Source of the DNA: Pseudonocardia sulfidoxydans NBRC 16205
Lineage (GTDB): Bacteria > Actinomycetota > Actinomycetes > Mycobacteriales > Pseudonocardiaceae
Assembly (NCBI RefSeq): GCF_007989085.1
Contig: NZ_BJVJ01000011.1
Coordinates: 1 to 64,000, forward strand
Direction: 5' to 3'
DNA length: 64,000 bases
This document shows, piece by piece, positions 1 through 8,689 of the stretch. How positions within the stretch are numbered: the first letter of the stretch is position 1; each line of letters starts with the position of its first letter. The notes beneath the pieces were generated by a model. It ran no database searches. It worked only from the letters and a program-made list of their open reading frames with translations, and had not been told where the DNA came from. Both the position numbers and the translations under genes were made by a program.

Positions 1-18
1 CCCGACCTCACAACCGCC

Positions 19-157
19 CGCAACCTCACAGTCCTCCCAGAGCGGATCCACGACGCTCAGGTTGCGCCCGACCCCGGCCCACCCCCGACCAACCTCACAA
101 CCGCCCGCAACCTCACGGTCGTCCCAGAGCGGATCCACGACAGTGAGGTTGCGCGCG
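19..157. repeat. Family 2 inverted repeats, cluster A (2 units)
   Basis: Two tandem units at about 19-66 and 102-157. Each has a left arm reading CGCAACCTCAC and a right arm reading (G)TGAGGTTGCG or a one-mismatch version, around a loop containing CCCAGAGCGGATCCACGAC. The units are direct copies of each other about 80 bp apart. The cluster lies just past the 3' end of proB, which is on the minus strand. The same arms recur near 30.0, 33.0-33.3 and 44.4-44.6 kb. The window edge may cut off further copies. Confidence 0.8.
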
Positions 158-203
158 GTTCTTGCCCCTTCCGGCACCGCCCGCGCCCGGCGGATGCGGG
201 GGG

Positions 204-1340
204 TCAGGTCAGGGGGACGAGGTCGTCGGCGTGGACGACCTCGCGGCGCTGCTCGGGGGGCAGCTGCGAAGTGCGGCGCCCGATGATCCCGGGGAGCTCG
301 CTCGCGTCGTACCCCACGACGCCCCGCGCGACGACGACCCCGTCGGGGCCGACGAGGTCGACGACGTCACCGGAGACGAAGTCGCCGGAGAGACCGTGGA
401 TGCCCGCGGCCAGCAGCGATCGTCGGCGGCCGATGACAGCGGCAACGGCGCCCGCGTCGAGGTCGAGGCGGCCGTGGACGTCGGCGGCGTGGCGCAGCCA
501 GAACCGGCGCGCCGACATCCGTCGCCCCGACGGCCGGAACGCGGTGCCGGTCTTGGGGCCGTCGGCGGCGGTGTCGAGGGCGGCGGTGACCTCCTCGGCG
601 GAGGTCAGCAGCACGGGGATGCCGGCGGCCGAGGCCATCGCCGCCGCGGTGATCTTGGTGGCCATCCCGCCACGGCCGAGGCTGGCCTGGCCGGGCTTCG
701 CGATCTGGACGGCCTGCAGGTCGGCGGGGTCGTCGACCTCCGCGACCAGCGACGACCCGGGTTTGCGGGGGTCGCCGTCGTAGAGGCCGTCGACGTCGGA
801 GAGCAGGACGAGCCCGTCGGCGCCGACGATGTGGGCGACGAGCGCGGCGAGCCGGTCGTTGTCGCCGACGCGGATCTCGTCGGTGGCGACGGTGTCGTTC
901 TCGTTGACGACGGGCAGCACGTCGAGCCCGAGGAGGCGTTCGAGGGTGCGCTGGGCGTTGCGGTAGTGCGAGCGGCGGATCATGTCGTCGGCGGTGAGCA
1001 GGACCTGGCCGATGGCGAGGTCGAACCGCGCGAACGACGCCGAGTAGGCGTGCGCGAGCAGCAGCTGCCCGACGGACGCCGCGGCCTGCTGGGTGGCGAG
1101 GTCGCGGGGCCGGCGGTGCAGCCGCAGCGGGGCGAGCCCGGCGGCGATGGCACCGGAGGAGACGAGCACGACCTGGGTGCCTGCGGCGCGCCGCCCGGCG
1201 AGAGCGTCCACGAGCCGGTCGAGCCGGGTGGGGTCGATGCCGCCGTCGAGGCTCGTCAGCGACGACGACCCCACCTTGACGACGATCCGCCGCGCCGCGG
1301 CGAGCTGCTCGCGCGGCGTGGGGACGGCGCGTGGGGTCAT
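204..1340 (-). CDS. proB: Glutamate 5-kinase
   Basis: Catalyses ATP-dependent phosphorylation of L-glutamate to glutamyl 5-phosphate, the first step of proline synthesis, in the cytoplasm. The 378-aa product has an amino-acid-kinase domain at about 15-265, with [10 protein letters not shown] at 20-29, the NEND motif at 146-149 and GRGGMATK at 222-229. A C-terminal PUA domain lies at about 275-375. Domain order and length are normal for the family. The ATG start overlaps the obgE stop (ATGA), which suggests translational coupling in an rplU-rpmA/obgE-proB array, an arrangement conserved in Actinobacteria. A reading frame continues upstream of the chosen start, but that part lies inside obgE and shows no kinase sequence. 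Confidence 0.96.
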   Translation of the reverse strand: MTPRAVPTPREQLAAARRIVVKVGSSSLTSLDGGIDPTRLDRLVDALAGRRAAGTQVVLVSSGAIAAGLAPLRLHRRPRDLATQQAAASVGQLLLAHAYSASFARFDLAIGQVLLTADDMIRRSHYRNAQRTLERLLGLDVLPVVNENDTVATDEIRVGDNDRLAALVAHIVGADGLVLLSDVDGLYDGDPRKPGSSLVAEVDDPADLQAVQIAKPGQASLGRGGMATKITAAAMASAAGIPVLLTSAEEVTAALDTAADGPKTGTAFRPSGRRMSARRFWLRHAADVHGRLDLDAGAVAAVIGRRRSLLAAGIHGLSGDFVSGDVVDLVGPDGVVVARGVVGYDASELPGIIGRRTSQLPPEQRREVVHADDLVPLT

Positions 1341-2914
1341 CGCCGGCTCGTCTGCTCTGCGTCCTCGGGGCCGGGCTCGTCGGCCCAGACGTCCTCGTTC
1401 CAGGGGTCCTCGTCTGCGGCGACGTCGGGCACGTCGTCGGGGTCGTCGCCGAGGTCGGCCTCGGCCTCCGCGGCGAGCTCCGCGTCGGTGCGGTGGCGGC
1501 GCCGGTCGGCGCGGGCGGCCTTGCGGACCGAGGCGCTGACGCGGTCGTTCTGCTCGAGGCGCCGGTCGGTGCCGCGGCCCGACATGAGCGTCGCCACCCC
1601 GGCGGGTGTGGTGGGCTCCCACTCGAACACGTAGTCGCCGATCGTGACCGGGCACCCGGGCACGGCACCGGCCTTGGCCAGCGCCTCCTCGACGCCGAGG
1701 CGGGCGAGCCGGTCGGCGAGGTAGCCGACGGCCTCGTCGTTGGCGAAGTTGGTCTGGCGGATCCAGCGTTCGGGCCGCGGCCCGCGCACGACGAACCCGC
1801 CCTCCTCCTCCGGGTCGCGTTCGACGGTGAAGCCGGCGTCGTCGACGGCCTGGGGCCGGATGACGACGCGGGTCGCCTCGGGGACGGGCTGCGCCGCCCG
1901 GTACGCGGCGACCTGCTCGGCCATGGCGAACGTGAGCTCGCGCAGCCCGGCGTGGCTGGCGGTGGAGATCGCGAAGATGGGCCAGCCGAACTCGGCGGTC
2001 AGGTCGGCGGTGACGATGTCGACGAGGTCGGCCGCGTCGGGGACGTCGATCTTGTTGAGGGCGATGAGCCGGGGCCGCTCCGCGAGGTCCCCGCCGAGGG
2101 CGGGGGTGTAGCGGGCGAGCTCCTCCTCGAGGGCGCGGACGTCGGCGACCGGGTCGCGGCCGGGTTCGAAGGTCGCGCAGTCGACGACGTGGACCAGCAC
2201 GGAGCAGCGTTCGATGTGGCGCAGGAAGTCGAGGCCGAGGCCGCGGCCCTCGGAGGCGCCGGGGATGAGGCCGGGGACGTCGGCGACGGTGAACACCGAG
2301 TCGCCCGCGCTGACGACGCCGAGCTGCGGCACGAGGGTGGTGAAGGGGTAGTCGGCGATCTTCGGGCGGGCCTGCGACAGCGCCGCGACCAGCGACGACT
2401 TACCCGCCGACGGGAACCCGACGAGGCCGACGTCGGCCATGGACCGCAGTTCGAGGACCAGCTCGCGGGTCTCACCCTCCTCGCCCAGGAGTGCGAACCC
2501 GGGGGCCTTGCGCGCGGCCGACGACAGTGCCGCGTTGCCGAGCCCGCCGCGCCCGCCCTCGGCGGCGACGAAGCGGGTGCCGGCACCGACGAGGTCGGCG
2601 ACGATCTCGCCGTCCTCGTCGAAGACGACGGTGCCGTCGGGGACCGCCAGTTCCATGTCCTCGGCGTTGGCGCCGGCGCGGAAGCTGCCCTGCCCCTCCT
2701 TGCCGTTGCGGGCCTTGGCGTGCGGGCGGTGGTGGAAGTCGAGCAGGGTGTGCACCCCGGGGTCGACGACCAGGACGATCGAGCCGCCACGGCCGCCGTT
2801 GCCCCCGTCGGGCCCGCCGAGGGGTTTGAACTTCTCCCGGTGGACCGACGCGCAGCCGTTGCCACCGCTGCCCGCGGTCGCGTGGACAACGACCCGGTCG
2901 ACGAACCGAGACAT
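1337..2914 (-). CDS. obgE: GTPase ObgE/CgtA, ribosome assembly
   Basis: Essential GTPase that binds the 50S subunit and links ribosome maturation to growth and stress state. The 525-aa product has the glycine-rich Obg fold at 1-158 ([18 protein letters not shown]) and a G domain with GFPSAGKSS (166-174), DVPGLI (212-217) and an NKID base-recognition motif near 286. An OCT domain lies at about 340-430. The last ~80 residues form a charged, low-complexity tail, as in other actinobacterial Obg proteins. A GGAG ribosome-binding site lies about 8 nt before the ATG. It sits downstream of rpmA and shares 4 nt with proB. Confidence 0.96.
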   Translation of the reverse strand: MSRFVDRVVVHATAGSGGNGCASVHREKFKPLGGPDGGNGGRGGSIVLVVDPGVHTLLDFHHRPHAKARNGKEGQGSFRAGANAEDMELAVPDGTVVFDEDGEIVADLVGAGTRFVAAEGGRGGLGNAALSSAARKAPGFALLGEEGETRELVLELRSMADVGLVGFPSAGKSSLVAALSQARPKIADYPFTTLVPQLGVVSAGDSVFTVADVPGLIPGASEGRGLGLDFLRHIERCSVLVHVVDCATFEPGRDPVADVRALEEELARYTPALGGDLAERPRLIALNKIDVPDAADLVDIVTADLTAEFGWPIFAISTASHAGLRELTFAMAEQVAAYRAAQPVPEATRVVIRPQAVDDAGFTVERDPEEEGGFVVRGPRPERWIRQTNFANDEAVGYLADRLARLGVEEALAKAGAVPGCPVTIGDYVFEWEPTTPAGVATLMSGRGTDRRLEQNDRVSASVRKAARADRRRHRTDAELAAEAEADLGDDPDDVPDVAADEDPWNEDVWADEPGPEDAEQTSRR

Positions 2915-2942
2915 CAGGTTTCTCCTACGTCATGAACACGCA

Positions 2943-2977
2943 AACGGCGGGCCACCCTGGGAGGGGAGCCCGCCGTT
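2943..2977 (-). terminator. Rho-independent-like hairpin after rpmA
   Basis: A perfect 10-bp stem, AACGGCGGGC paired with GCCCGCCGTT, with a 15-nt loop. It lies between the rpmA stop and the obgE start. There is no long U tract, which is common for actinobacterial terminators. It may be a terminator or an attenuating element that lowers obgE-proB expression relative to the ribosomal genes. Confidence 0.75.
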
Positions 2978-3002
2978 GCTGAAGATCGCGGTGGTGCAGG
3001 CC

Positions 3003-3260
3003 TCAGACCTGGACCGGGACCACGTTCACGGTCTTGCGACCGCGCTTGAAGCCGAACTCGACCGAGCCCTCGACCAGCGCGAACAGCGTGTCGTCGCCAC
3101 CGCGGCCGACACCGTCGCCCGGGTGGAACTTGGTGCCGCGCTGGCGGACGAGGATCTCGCCCGCGTTGACGGCCTGGCCGCCGAAACGCTTGACGCCGAG
3201 CCGCTGGGCGTTGGAGTCCCGCCCGTTACGCGAGCTGGACGCACCCTTCTTGTGAGCCAT
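3003..3260 (-). CDS. rpmA: 50S ribosomal protein L27
   Basis: L27 of the large subunit, whose N-terminus reaches the peptidyl-transferase centre. The 85-aa product starts [16 protein letters not shown], the typical L27 N-terminus with no cleavable extension, and contains [10 protein letters not shown] and [10 protein letters not shown]. Full length and basic. It lies 12 bp after rplU on the same strand and is expected to share the rplU promoter at 3679-3708. A strong hairpin follows it. Confidence 0.97.
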   Translation of the reverse strand: MAHKKGASSSRNGRDSNAQRLGVKRFGGQAVNAGEILVRQRGTKFHPGDGVGRGGDDTLFALVEGSVEFGFKRGRKTVNVVPVQV

Positions 3261-3272
3261 GTCCAGGTCTCC

Positions 3273-3581
3273 TTACTTGCTGATCGCGGTGACCTGGACC
3301 TTGGTCAGAGGCTGACGGTGGCCCTGACGCTTGTGGTACCCGGTCTTGTTCTTGAACTTGTGGATGCGGATCTTCGGGCCCTTGGTGTGCTCGACGACCG
3401 TGGCGGTCACCGAGGCCTTGGCCAACGCGTCCGCGTCGGTGGTGAGCTGGTCGCCGTCGACGAGCAGCAGGGCCGGCAGGCTGATCTCGGCGCCGGGCTC
3501 ACCGTCGATCTTCTCGACGGTCAGCACGTCGTCCACGGCCACCTTGTACTGCTTGCCGCCGGTCTTGACGATCGCGTACAT
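3273..3581 (-). CDS. rplU: 50S ribosomal protein L21
   Basis: Large-subunit protein that binds 23S rRNA. The chosen ATG gives a 102-aa product beginning [14 protein letters not shown], the family's conserved N-terminus. The frame could be extended by 20 residues upstream, but those are not L21-like. The C-terminal [14 protein letters not shown] region, rich in basic residues, is the L21 signature. A GGAG sequence lies about 12 nt upstream. First gene of the rplU-rpmA transcript and close behind rne, the standard actinobacterial order. Confidence 0.97.
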   Translation of the reverse strand: MYAIVKTGGKQYKVAVDDVLTVEKIDGEPGAEISLPALLLVDGDQLTTDADALAKASVTATVVEHTKGPKIRIHKFKNKTGYHKRQGHRQPLTKVQVTAISK

Positions 3582-3678
3582 CGTTGACGCACGACTCCTG
3601 AATATCGGGGGACACGAGGCGCGCTGCGTGCACGCCGCCACATCCCGTCGATCTTCGCGGGCGCGGCTCCGATGTCCC

Positions 3679-3708
3679 AGGGTACGGAACTGATTTCTAC
3701 AGGGTCAA
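3679..3708 (-). promoter_or_regulatory. Promoter of rplU-rpmA
   Basis: On the minus strand a -35 box TTGACC (3703-3708) and a -10 box TACCCT (3679-3684) are separated by 18 nt. Both are close to the primary sigma factor consensus. The promoter lies about 100 nt before the rplU start, inside the 153-bp gap after rne, so rplU-rpmA can be transcribed independently of rne. Confidence 0.65.
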
Positions 3709-3734
3709 ACCGGGTCCCCGGTCTGATCCCCGTC

Positions 3735-6700
3735 CTACTCGTCGGTTCCCGACGGGGGCCCCGCCGGGCGGGATGCGGTACGCCGCTGCCTGCGCGGACG
3801 TGCCTCGGTGACGGGTTCGGGCTGCGGCGCGACCGTGACGGGGGCGGCCGCGGCCTCCTCCGACGCGGGCGCGGGCAGCGGTGCGGTGATGACGGCCGCG
3901 GCCGCCCCGCTCGGGGATCCCGCGGTGCGGGTGACGCGGCCACGGCGGCGGCGCGGACGCTCAGCGGCGGCCGCCTCGGCCACGGCGGCGGTCTCGCCGT
4001 CGACGTGCGGTGCGACGCGGTTGGCGGGCACCGGGTCGCGCCCGTTGAGCGCCGCCGCGGCACCGTTGCTGGTCGGGGCGCCGTTGCTCTCGGCGTGCCC
4101 GGCGACAGCGGCGGGGGTGTCGTCGGTGGTCGCGGGAGCCGTGGCGGCAGGGGCCTCGTCGGCCGCTGTGGCACCGGTGATCGCCGCGTCGACGGGCGCC
4201 GGCGTGGGCACAGCCTCCGCCGAACCCTCGGATTCCGCAGACTCCACGGATTCCACGGCCTCGTCGGAGGTGGTCGACCCCCGGCGGGACCGGACCCTGC
4301 GGGCCCGGCCGCGCGGCGCGTCGTCCTGCCCGGGAGCCGCGTCGGCCGCAGGAGCCGCGTCGGCCACGGGAGCGTCGTCGGCCGCAGGAGCTTCGTCGGT
4401 CGCAGGAGCTTCGTCGGCCACAGGAGCTTCGTCGGCCACAGGAGCTTCGTCGGCCACACGAGCCGGCGCAGCCGCGGGGGCCTCCGAGGCGGCACCGTCG
4501 GGGTCGTCGGCACCGGCGAGCCGCAGCACGGGCGGCTCGGCCCTGGTCTCGGCGGGCTTGTTCTCCGAGGCGATCGACGCCGCGACGACGGCGATGTCGG
4601 CCGACGCCGAGTGGCGCTCCTCGGTCTGCTCCGGACGCGCGTCGTCGCGACGGTTGCGGTTGCGGCCGCGGCGGCCCTCCCGCTCGTTCTGCCGGTCGCC
4701 CTTGTCGTGCTTGTGCTCGCTCTTGTCGCCCTTGGTGTCGCCGTCGGTCGAGACGATGACGCCACGGCCACGGCAGTGCTCGCACGGCGTGGAGAAGTGC
4801 TCCAGCAGGCCGCCGCCGACGCGCTTGCGCGTCATCTGCACCAGTCCGAGCGAGGTCACCTCGGCCACCTGGTGGCGGGTCCGGTCGCGGGCCAGGCACT
4901 CGGTGAGCCTGCGCAGCACGAGGTCGCGGTTGGCCTCGAGCACCATGTCGATGAAGTCGACGACGATGATGCCGCCGATGTCGCGCAGCCGCAGCTGGCG
5001 GACGATCTCCTCGGCCGCCTCGAGGTTGTTGCGGGTGACGGTCTCCTCGAGGTTGCCGCCGGACCCGGTGAACTTGCCGGTGTTGACGTCGACGACCGTC
5101 ATCGCCTCGGTGCGGTCGATGACCAGGGTGCCGCCCGAGGGGAGCCACACCTTGCGGTCGAGCGCCTTGAGCAGCTGCTCGTCGATGCGGTATTCGGTGA
5201 AGACGTCGCCGGGGCCGACGTGGCGGTGCAGCCGCTCCGACAGCTCCGGGGCGACGTGACCGATGTAGTTGGAGACGGTCTCCCACGCGTCGTCGCCGGA
5301 GACGACGAGGCGGGTGAAGTCCTCGTTGAACTGGTCGCGGACGACCTTGACCAGCAGGTCGGGCTCCTCGTAGAGCAGCGCCGGGGCCTTCACCTTGTTC
5401 GGGCCGGTGGCGTCGGCCTTGCTCTTGACGACGTCCCACTGCGCCTGCAGGCGACGCACGTCACGCTCCAGGGCCTCCTGGGTGACGCCCTCGGACGCGG
5501 TCCGGATGATCACCCCGGCCTCGGACGGGACGATCTCCTTGAGCATGTCCTTGAGGCGCTTGCGCTCGGTGTCGGGCAGCTTGCGGCTGATCCCGGCGGT
5601 GCCGCCCGAGGGGACGTAGACGAGGAAGCGGCCGGCGAGGCTGATCTGGGTGGTCAGCCGGGCGCCCTTGTGCCCGATGGGGTCCTTGGTGACCTGGACG
5701 AGGACGCTGTCGCCGGTGGACAGGGCCTGCTCGATGCGGCGGGCCTTGCCGTTGAGGCCGGCGGCGTCCCAGTCGACCTCGCCGGCGTAGAGCACGGCGT
5801 TGCGGCCGCGCCCGATGTCGACGAACGCGGCCTCCATGCTGGGCAGCACGTTCTGCACGCGGCCGAGGTGGATGTTGCCCACCATCGACGAGCCCGACGG
5901 GCCGTTGCCGTCGCTTGAGCCGCCCGCGACGAAGTGCTCGACGAGCACGTCGTCCTCGAGGACGGCGATCTCGACGCGGTCGCCGTGCTCGCGCACGACC
6001 ATCGAGCGGTCGACGGACTCGCGGCGGGCCAGGAACTCGGCCTCGGTGAGGATCGGGACGCGGCGGCGGCCGGCGTCGCGGCCGTCGCGGCGGCGCTGGC
6101 GCTTGGCCTCGAGCCGGGTCGAGCCGCGGACGCTCTGCACGCCGTCGGAGGCCTCGTCGTCGCTGCTGCGGTCGCGGGGGGTGCGGACGCGGGTGACGGT
6201 GCCGGGCGGGTCGTCGGAGGAGTCGGTCTCGTCCCCGTTGCCGCGACGGCGGCGCCGACGGCGCCGGCGGCGGGAGCCGCCGGTCTCGTCGGAGGCGTCG
6301 TCGGAGGCGTCGGCGTCGTCTCCGTCGTCGTCACCGGAGTCGGGGTCGGCGTCGGGCTCCTCGGAGCCGGCGCCCGGGTCGGCGGAGTCGGACGTGGCGG
6401 CGTCGGGCCCGTCGGACTCGGGGTCGGTGTCGCCGGCCTCGGCGTCGCCGTTGTCGGCGTCGGTGCCCTTGCCCCGCCCGCGGCCACGGCGGCCGCGACG
6501 GCGACGCCGGCGGCCGGAGGCGTCGTCGTCGGAGTCGTCGGCGTCGGTCGCCTCGTCGGTCTCGGTGTCGTCGGCGGTCTCGTCCGTGGTGTCGTCGGCG
6601 GCGTCGGCCGGGGCGTCGGCGGGGCCCGTGGTGGGCGCGGCCGGCTCGACGACGCGGAACGGGTCGGCCGCCTCGGGGGCGGACGACGCGGCGCGGGCGC

Positions 6701-7157
6701 GGCGGGTCGCGCGGCGCTCGGCGGCGGGGGCCTGGAAGACCGGCGCGGCGAACAGCGGGGGCGGCGCGCTGGCCTCGTCGGCCTCGGCGGCGCCGGGATC
6801 GGCGGCGACGGCGGCCTCACCCGCCGCGGCGGCGGCCGCGTCGTCGGCCGGGATCTCGGGGAGCGCGGGCGCGGCGACCGTGGTCGTGGCGTCCTCGTAG
6901 GCGTCGTCGGCGACGGCCGTCTCGCCCTCGGCGTCGGCGTCGGGCAGCAGGGCCGTGACGACCCGCTCGGCGAGCGCCCGCTCGACGCTCGACTGCGGGC
7001 TGCGCACCTCGGCGCCCAGCTCCGACAGGGTCGCGAGCACCTCGCGACTGGTGCGTCCGATCAGCTTGGCCAGGGCGTGCACCCGCATCTTGGCGGGCAG
7101 GTCGGCCAGCACGGACGGCCCGCCGGTGCTACCGGCGGGCGCATCGTTGTTCGACAT
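3735..7157 (-). CDS. rne: Ribonuclease E/G family endoribonuclease
   Basis: Endoribonuclease for mRNA turnover and rRNA/tRNA processing. The 1140-aa product has the actinobacterial layout. An IF2-N-like segment lies at about 23-75, followed by an acidic and arginine-rich disordered region at about 85-400. An S1 RNA-binding domain begins near 424 (GNIHLGRVQNV). The catalytic core has VVDVNTGKFTG near 686, DFIDM near 732 and the zinc-link CEHCRGRG near 790. A long Ala/Pro/acidic tail at about 820-1140 contains tandem VADEAP repeats. The strong GAAGGAGA ribosome-binding site just before the ATG fixes the start. Neighbours ahead of it are the radical-SAM pair; rplU-rpmA follow. Confidence 0.95.
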   Translation of the reverse strand: MSNNDAPAGSTGGPSVLADLPAKMRVHALAKLIGRTSREVLATLSELGAEVRSPQSSVERALAERVVTALLPDADAEGETAVADDAYEDATTTVAAPALPEIPADDAAAAAAGEAAVAADPGAAEADEASAPPPLFAAPVFQAPAAERRATRRARAASSAPEAADPFRVVEPAAPTTGPADAPADAADDTTDETADDTETDEATDADDSDDDASGRRRRRRGRRGRGRGKGTDADNGDAEAGDTDPESDGPDAATSDSADPGAGSEEPDADPDSGDDDGDDADASDDASDETGGSRRRRRRRRRRGNGDETDSSDDPPGTVTRVRTPRDRSSDDEASDGVQSVRGSTRLEAKRQRRRDGRDAGRRRVPILTEAEFLARRESVDRSMVVREHGDRVEIAVLEDDVLVEHFVAGGSSDGNGPSGSSMVGNIHLGRVQNVLPSMEAAFVDIGRGRNAVLYAGEVDWDAAGLNGKARRIEQALSTGDSVLVQVTKDPIGHKGARLTTQISLAGRFLVYVPSGGTAGISRKLPDTERKRLKDMLKEIVPSEAGVIIRTASEGVTQEALERDVRRLQAQWDVVKSKADATGPNKVKAPALLYEEPDLLVKVVRDQFNEDFTRLVVSGDDAWETVSNYIGHVAPELSERLHRHVGPGDVFTEYRIDEQLLKALDRKVWLPSGGTLVIDRTEAMTVVDVNTGKFTGSGGNLEETVTRNNLEAAEEIVRQLRLRDIGGIIVVDFIDMVLEANRDLVLRRLTECLARDRTRHQVAEVTSLGLVQMTRKRVGGGLLEHFSTPCEHCRGRGVIVSTDGDTKGDKSEHKHDKGDRQNEREGRRGRNRNRRDDARPEQTEERHSASADIAVVAASIASENKPAETRAEPPVLRLAGADDPDGAASEAPAAAPARVADEAPVADEAPVADEAPATDEAPAADDAPVADAAPAADAAPGQDDAPRGRARRVRSRRGSTTSDEAVESVESAESEGSAEAVPTPAPVDAAITGATAADEAPAATAPATTDDTPAAVAGHAESNGAPTSNGAAAALNGRDPVPANRVAPHVDGETAAVAEAAAAERPRRRRGRVTRTAGSPSGAAAAVITAPLPAPASEEAAAAPVTVAPQPEPVTEARPRRQRRTASRPAGPPSGTDE
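4341..4459 (-). repeat. In-frame 18-bp tandem repeat in rne tail
   Basis: About six units of an 18-bp repeat (core GTCGGCCACAGGAGCTTC on the plus strand) encode hexapeptides such as VADEAP, ATDEAP and AADDAP in the disordered C-terminal tail of RNase E. Several adjacent units are nearly identical at the DNA level, so copy number probably varies between strains by slippage. Confidence 0.75.
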
Positions 7158-7227
7158 CCATCTCCTTCGCCCCCGGGCGCCTCCTGGTGGGGGGGCGGCC
7201 GCGCAGGGGCCCTACGTCATTCGTTCT

Positions 7228-7250
7228 CTCCCCGCGCGGTGCGTGGGGAG
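7228..7250 (-). terminator. Hairpin in rne leader
   Basis: A stem of about 10 bp, CTCCCCGCGC paired with GCGTGGGGAG including one G-U pair, with a 3-nt loop. It lies in the 166-bp gap between the radical-SAM-linked gene and rne. It could end the upstream transcript, or sit in the rne 5' UTR as a stability or autoregulatory element. Sequence alone cannot separate these. Confidence 0.45.
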
Positions 7251-7323
7251 CAATCCTCGGCTGCGGTGTATCTCGACGGTGGCCGCGGCGCGGCGCGGGG
7301 GCGCCTCCGTCGCACCGAGCCGC

Positions 7324-8109
7324 TCAGACCTGGGCGGTGACCCGGTCAGTGCCGAGCGGATCGGCGAGCTCACCCGAGTCGTCGAGCAGTCCCTGCGCCA
7401 TCCGGGTCGCCCTCGCGGGTACCGGCGGCGTGAGGCCTGCGACAACGTCGAGTGCACCCAACACATCGTCGGGTCGAACGGCGGGTGTCGTCTGCCGCAC
7501 GACCGCGGTCAGTATCGCACAGCCCGCAACCGCTGCGGTGCCGGTCGCGAGCCCGGGACCGTTGCTCGCGGTCACGACCGCGGCCTTCACCAGGGCTTTC
7601 CGGACGTCGATCTGCTTGCGACCCGAGGGCGTGACACGCTCGATGACGACGGACTCCTCCGCCAGCAGCGCCTCGACGGCCGCGCGGAGCTCCCCCTCGG
7701 CCACCCCGGGCAGCTCGACGGCCCAGCGCACGGCGTCGATCCGGTCGGCCAGCGCGGGCGGCGTGGCGACGGCGGCCTCGAGCACGTCGAGCCCCGACGG
7801 CAGGGCCCGGTCGAGCGCGTCGACCAGCTGCGCGGGATCGACCTCGCGGGTCAACCCGATCTCCAGGTACTCGGCCTCGCTCGCCGCACCGGTGGGCGCG
7901 GCGCCGATCCAGGACAGCCGCGGGTGCGGGCTGAACCCGTGCGAGTGCGACACCGGGACCCCCGCGCGGCGCACCGCACGTTCGAACGCCCGGGCGATGT
8001 CGCGGTGCGACAGGAAACGCAGCCGGCCCCGCTTGGCGAAGCGCACCCGAATCCGCTGCACCGTCGGGGGTGCCGGGTTCGCCGCCTCGCCGGGCCGTAC
8101 GCGCGCCAT
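7324..8109 (-). CDS. Radical-SAM-linked protein (TIGR03936/DUF2344)
   Basis: 261-aa protein of the TIGR03936 family, found next to or fused with TIGR03960 radical-SAM proteins. Its biochemical role is not established. The N-terminus carries the family pattern IRVRFAKRGRLRFLSHRDIAR at about 19-39, then HSHGFSPHPRLSW. The ATG lies 28 bp after the acetyltransferase stop. The frame is open further upstream, but only across the acetyltransferase gene. Its partner radical-SAM gene is two genes upstream and rne is directly downstream. The trio of radical-SAM protein, this protein and RNase E/G is widely conserved, which hints at a role in RNA or ribosome modification (inference). No ribosome-binding site is obvious. 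Confidence 0.85.
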   Translation of the reverse strand: MARVRPGEAANPAPPTVQRIRVRFAKRGRLRFLSHRDIARAFERAVRRAGVPVSHSHGFSPHPRLSWIGAAPTGAASEAEYLEIGLTREVDPAQLVDALDRALPSGLDVLEAAVATPPALADRIDAVRWAVELPGVAEGELRAAVEALLAEESVVIERVTPSGRKQIDVRKALVKAAVVTASNGPGLATGTAAVAGCAILTAVVRQTTPAVRPDDVLGALDVVAGLTPPVPARATRMAQGLLDDSGELADPLGTDRVTAQV

Positions 8110-8137
8110 GAACCGAAGGGTACGGAGGTGGGCGCCG

Positions 8138-8689
8138 TCAGCCGTGATCCGGGGCGGCGAACGGGTCGAGCACCAGCAGCGTCTCCCCCGCCGGCGCGAA
8201 CCCCGCACGCCGGTAGAACGACGCGCTGCCCGCCGTCGGGGCGAGCATGAGCCGCCGGTAGCGGCGTTCCCCCGCGTGGTCGACGGCCGCCTCGAGCAGT
8301 GCGCGCGGGACGCCGCGGTCGGCGAACCCGGCCAGCACGAACGCGTTGCCGACCTGCCCCACCTTGCCCCCGCGCGACCCCGGCCGTGGCATCGACACGA
8401 TCTCCACGACGTTGATCGACCCGATCGGCGTCCAGCCCGCCCGGTCGGACCCCACCTCGGCCAGCCAGAACGTGCGCCGCGGCTGCTCGGTGCGCCACCA
8501 CTGCGCGAACGCGGCCTCGAACCCGGGGTCCTCGACGGGCGCGCCGGCCCGTTCCTCCAGCCAGGCCCGGCGCAGCGCGGCGAGCGACTCGACGTCGCGC
8601 TCGTCGGCGACCCGCACCACGAACTCGGGCCGCGCCGCCGAGCCCGGCCCCTGCGGGCCGGGCGCGGACACCGATGCGGGCTCAGGCAC
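8138..8689 (-). CDS. GNAT-family N-acetyltransferase
   Basis: 183-aa protein with a GNAT fold: an N-terminal VRVADERDVESLAALRRAWLEE helix region, a middle strand around GSINVVEIVSMPRPG, and a C-terminal SFYRRAGFAPAGETLL segment typical of motif B. The substrate is not predictable. The GTG start overlaps the stop of the upstream radical-SAM gene by 8 nt (GTGCCTGA), so translation is probably coupled. The canonical RxxGxG/A acetyl-CoA loop is only loosely recognisable (GFADRGVPRALLEAA). Confidence 0.8.
   Translation of the reverse strand: MPEPASVSAPGPQGPGSAARPEFVVRVADERDVESLAALRRAWLEERAGAPVEDPGFEAAFAQWWRTEQPRRTFWLAEVGSDRAGWTPIGSINVVEIVSMPRPGSRGGKVGQVGNAFVLAGFADRGVPRALLEAAVDHAGERRYRRLMLAPTAGSASFYRRAGFAPAGETLLVLDPFAAPDHG

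Noticed and set aside
62-286. Small frame in the first 300 bases
   Set aside because: It runs through family 2 repeats and into antisense proB. Composition is Arg/Pro/Ser noise.
3582-3678. L21 leader riboregulator
   Set aside because: The known L21 leader is a Firmicutes element. The leader here shows no matching conserved structure by eye, only a promoter.
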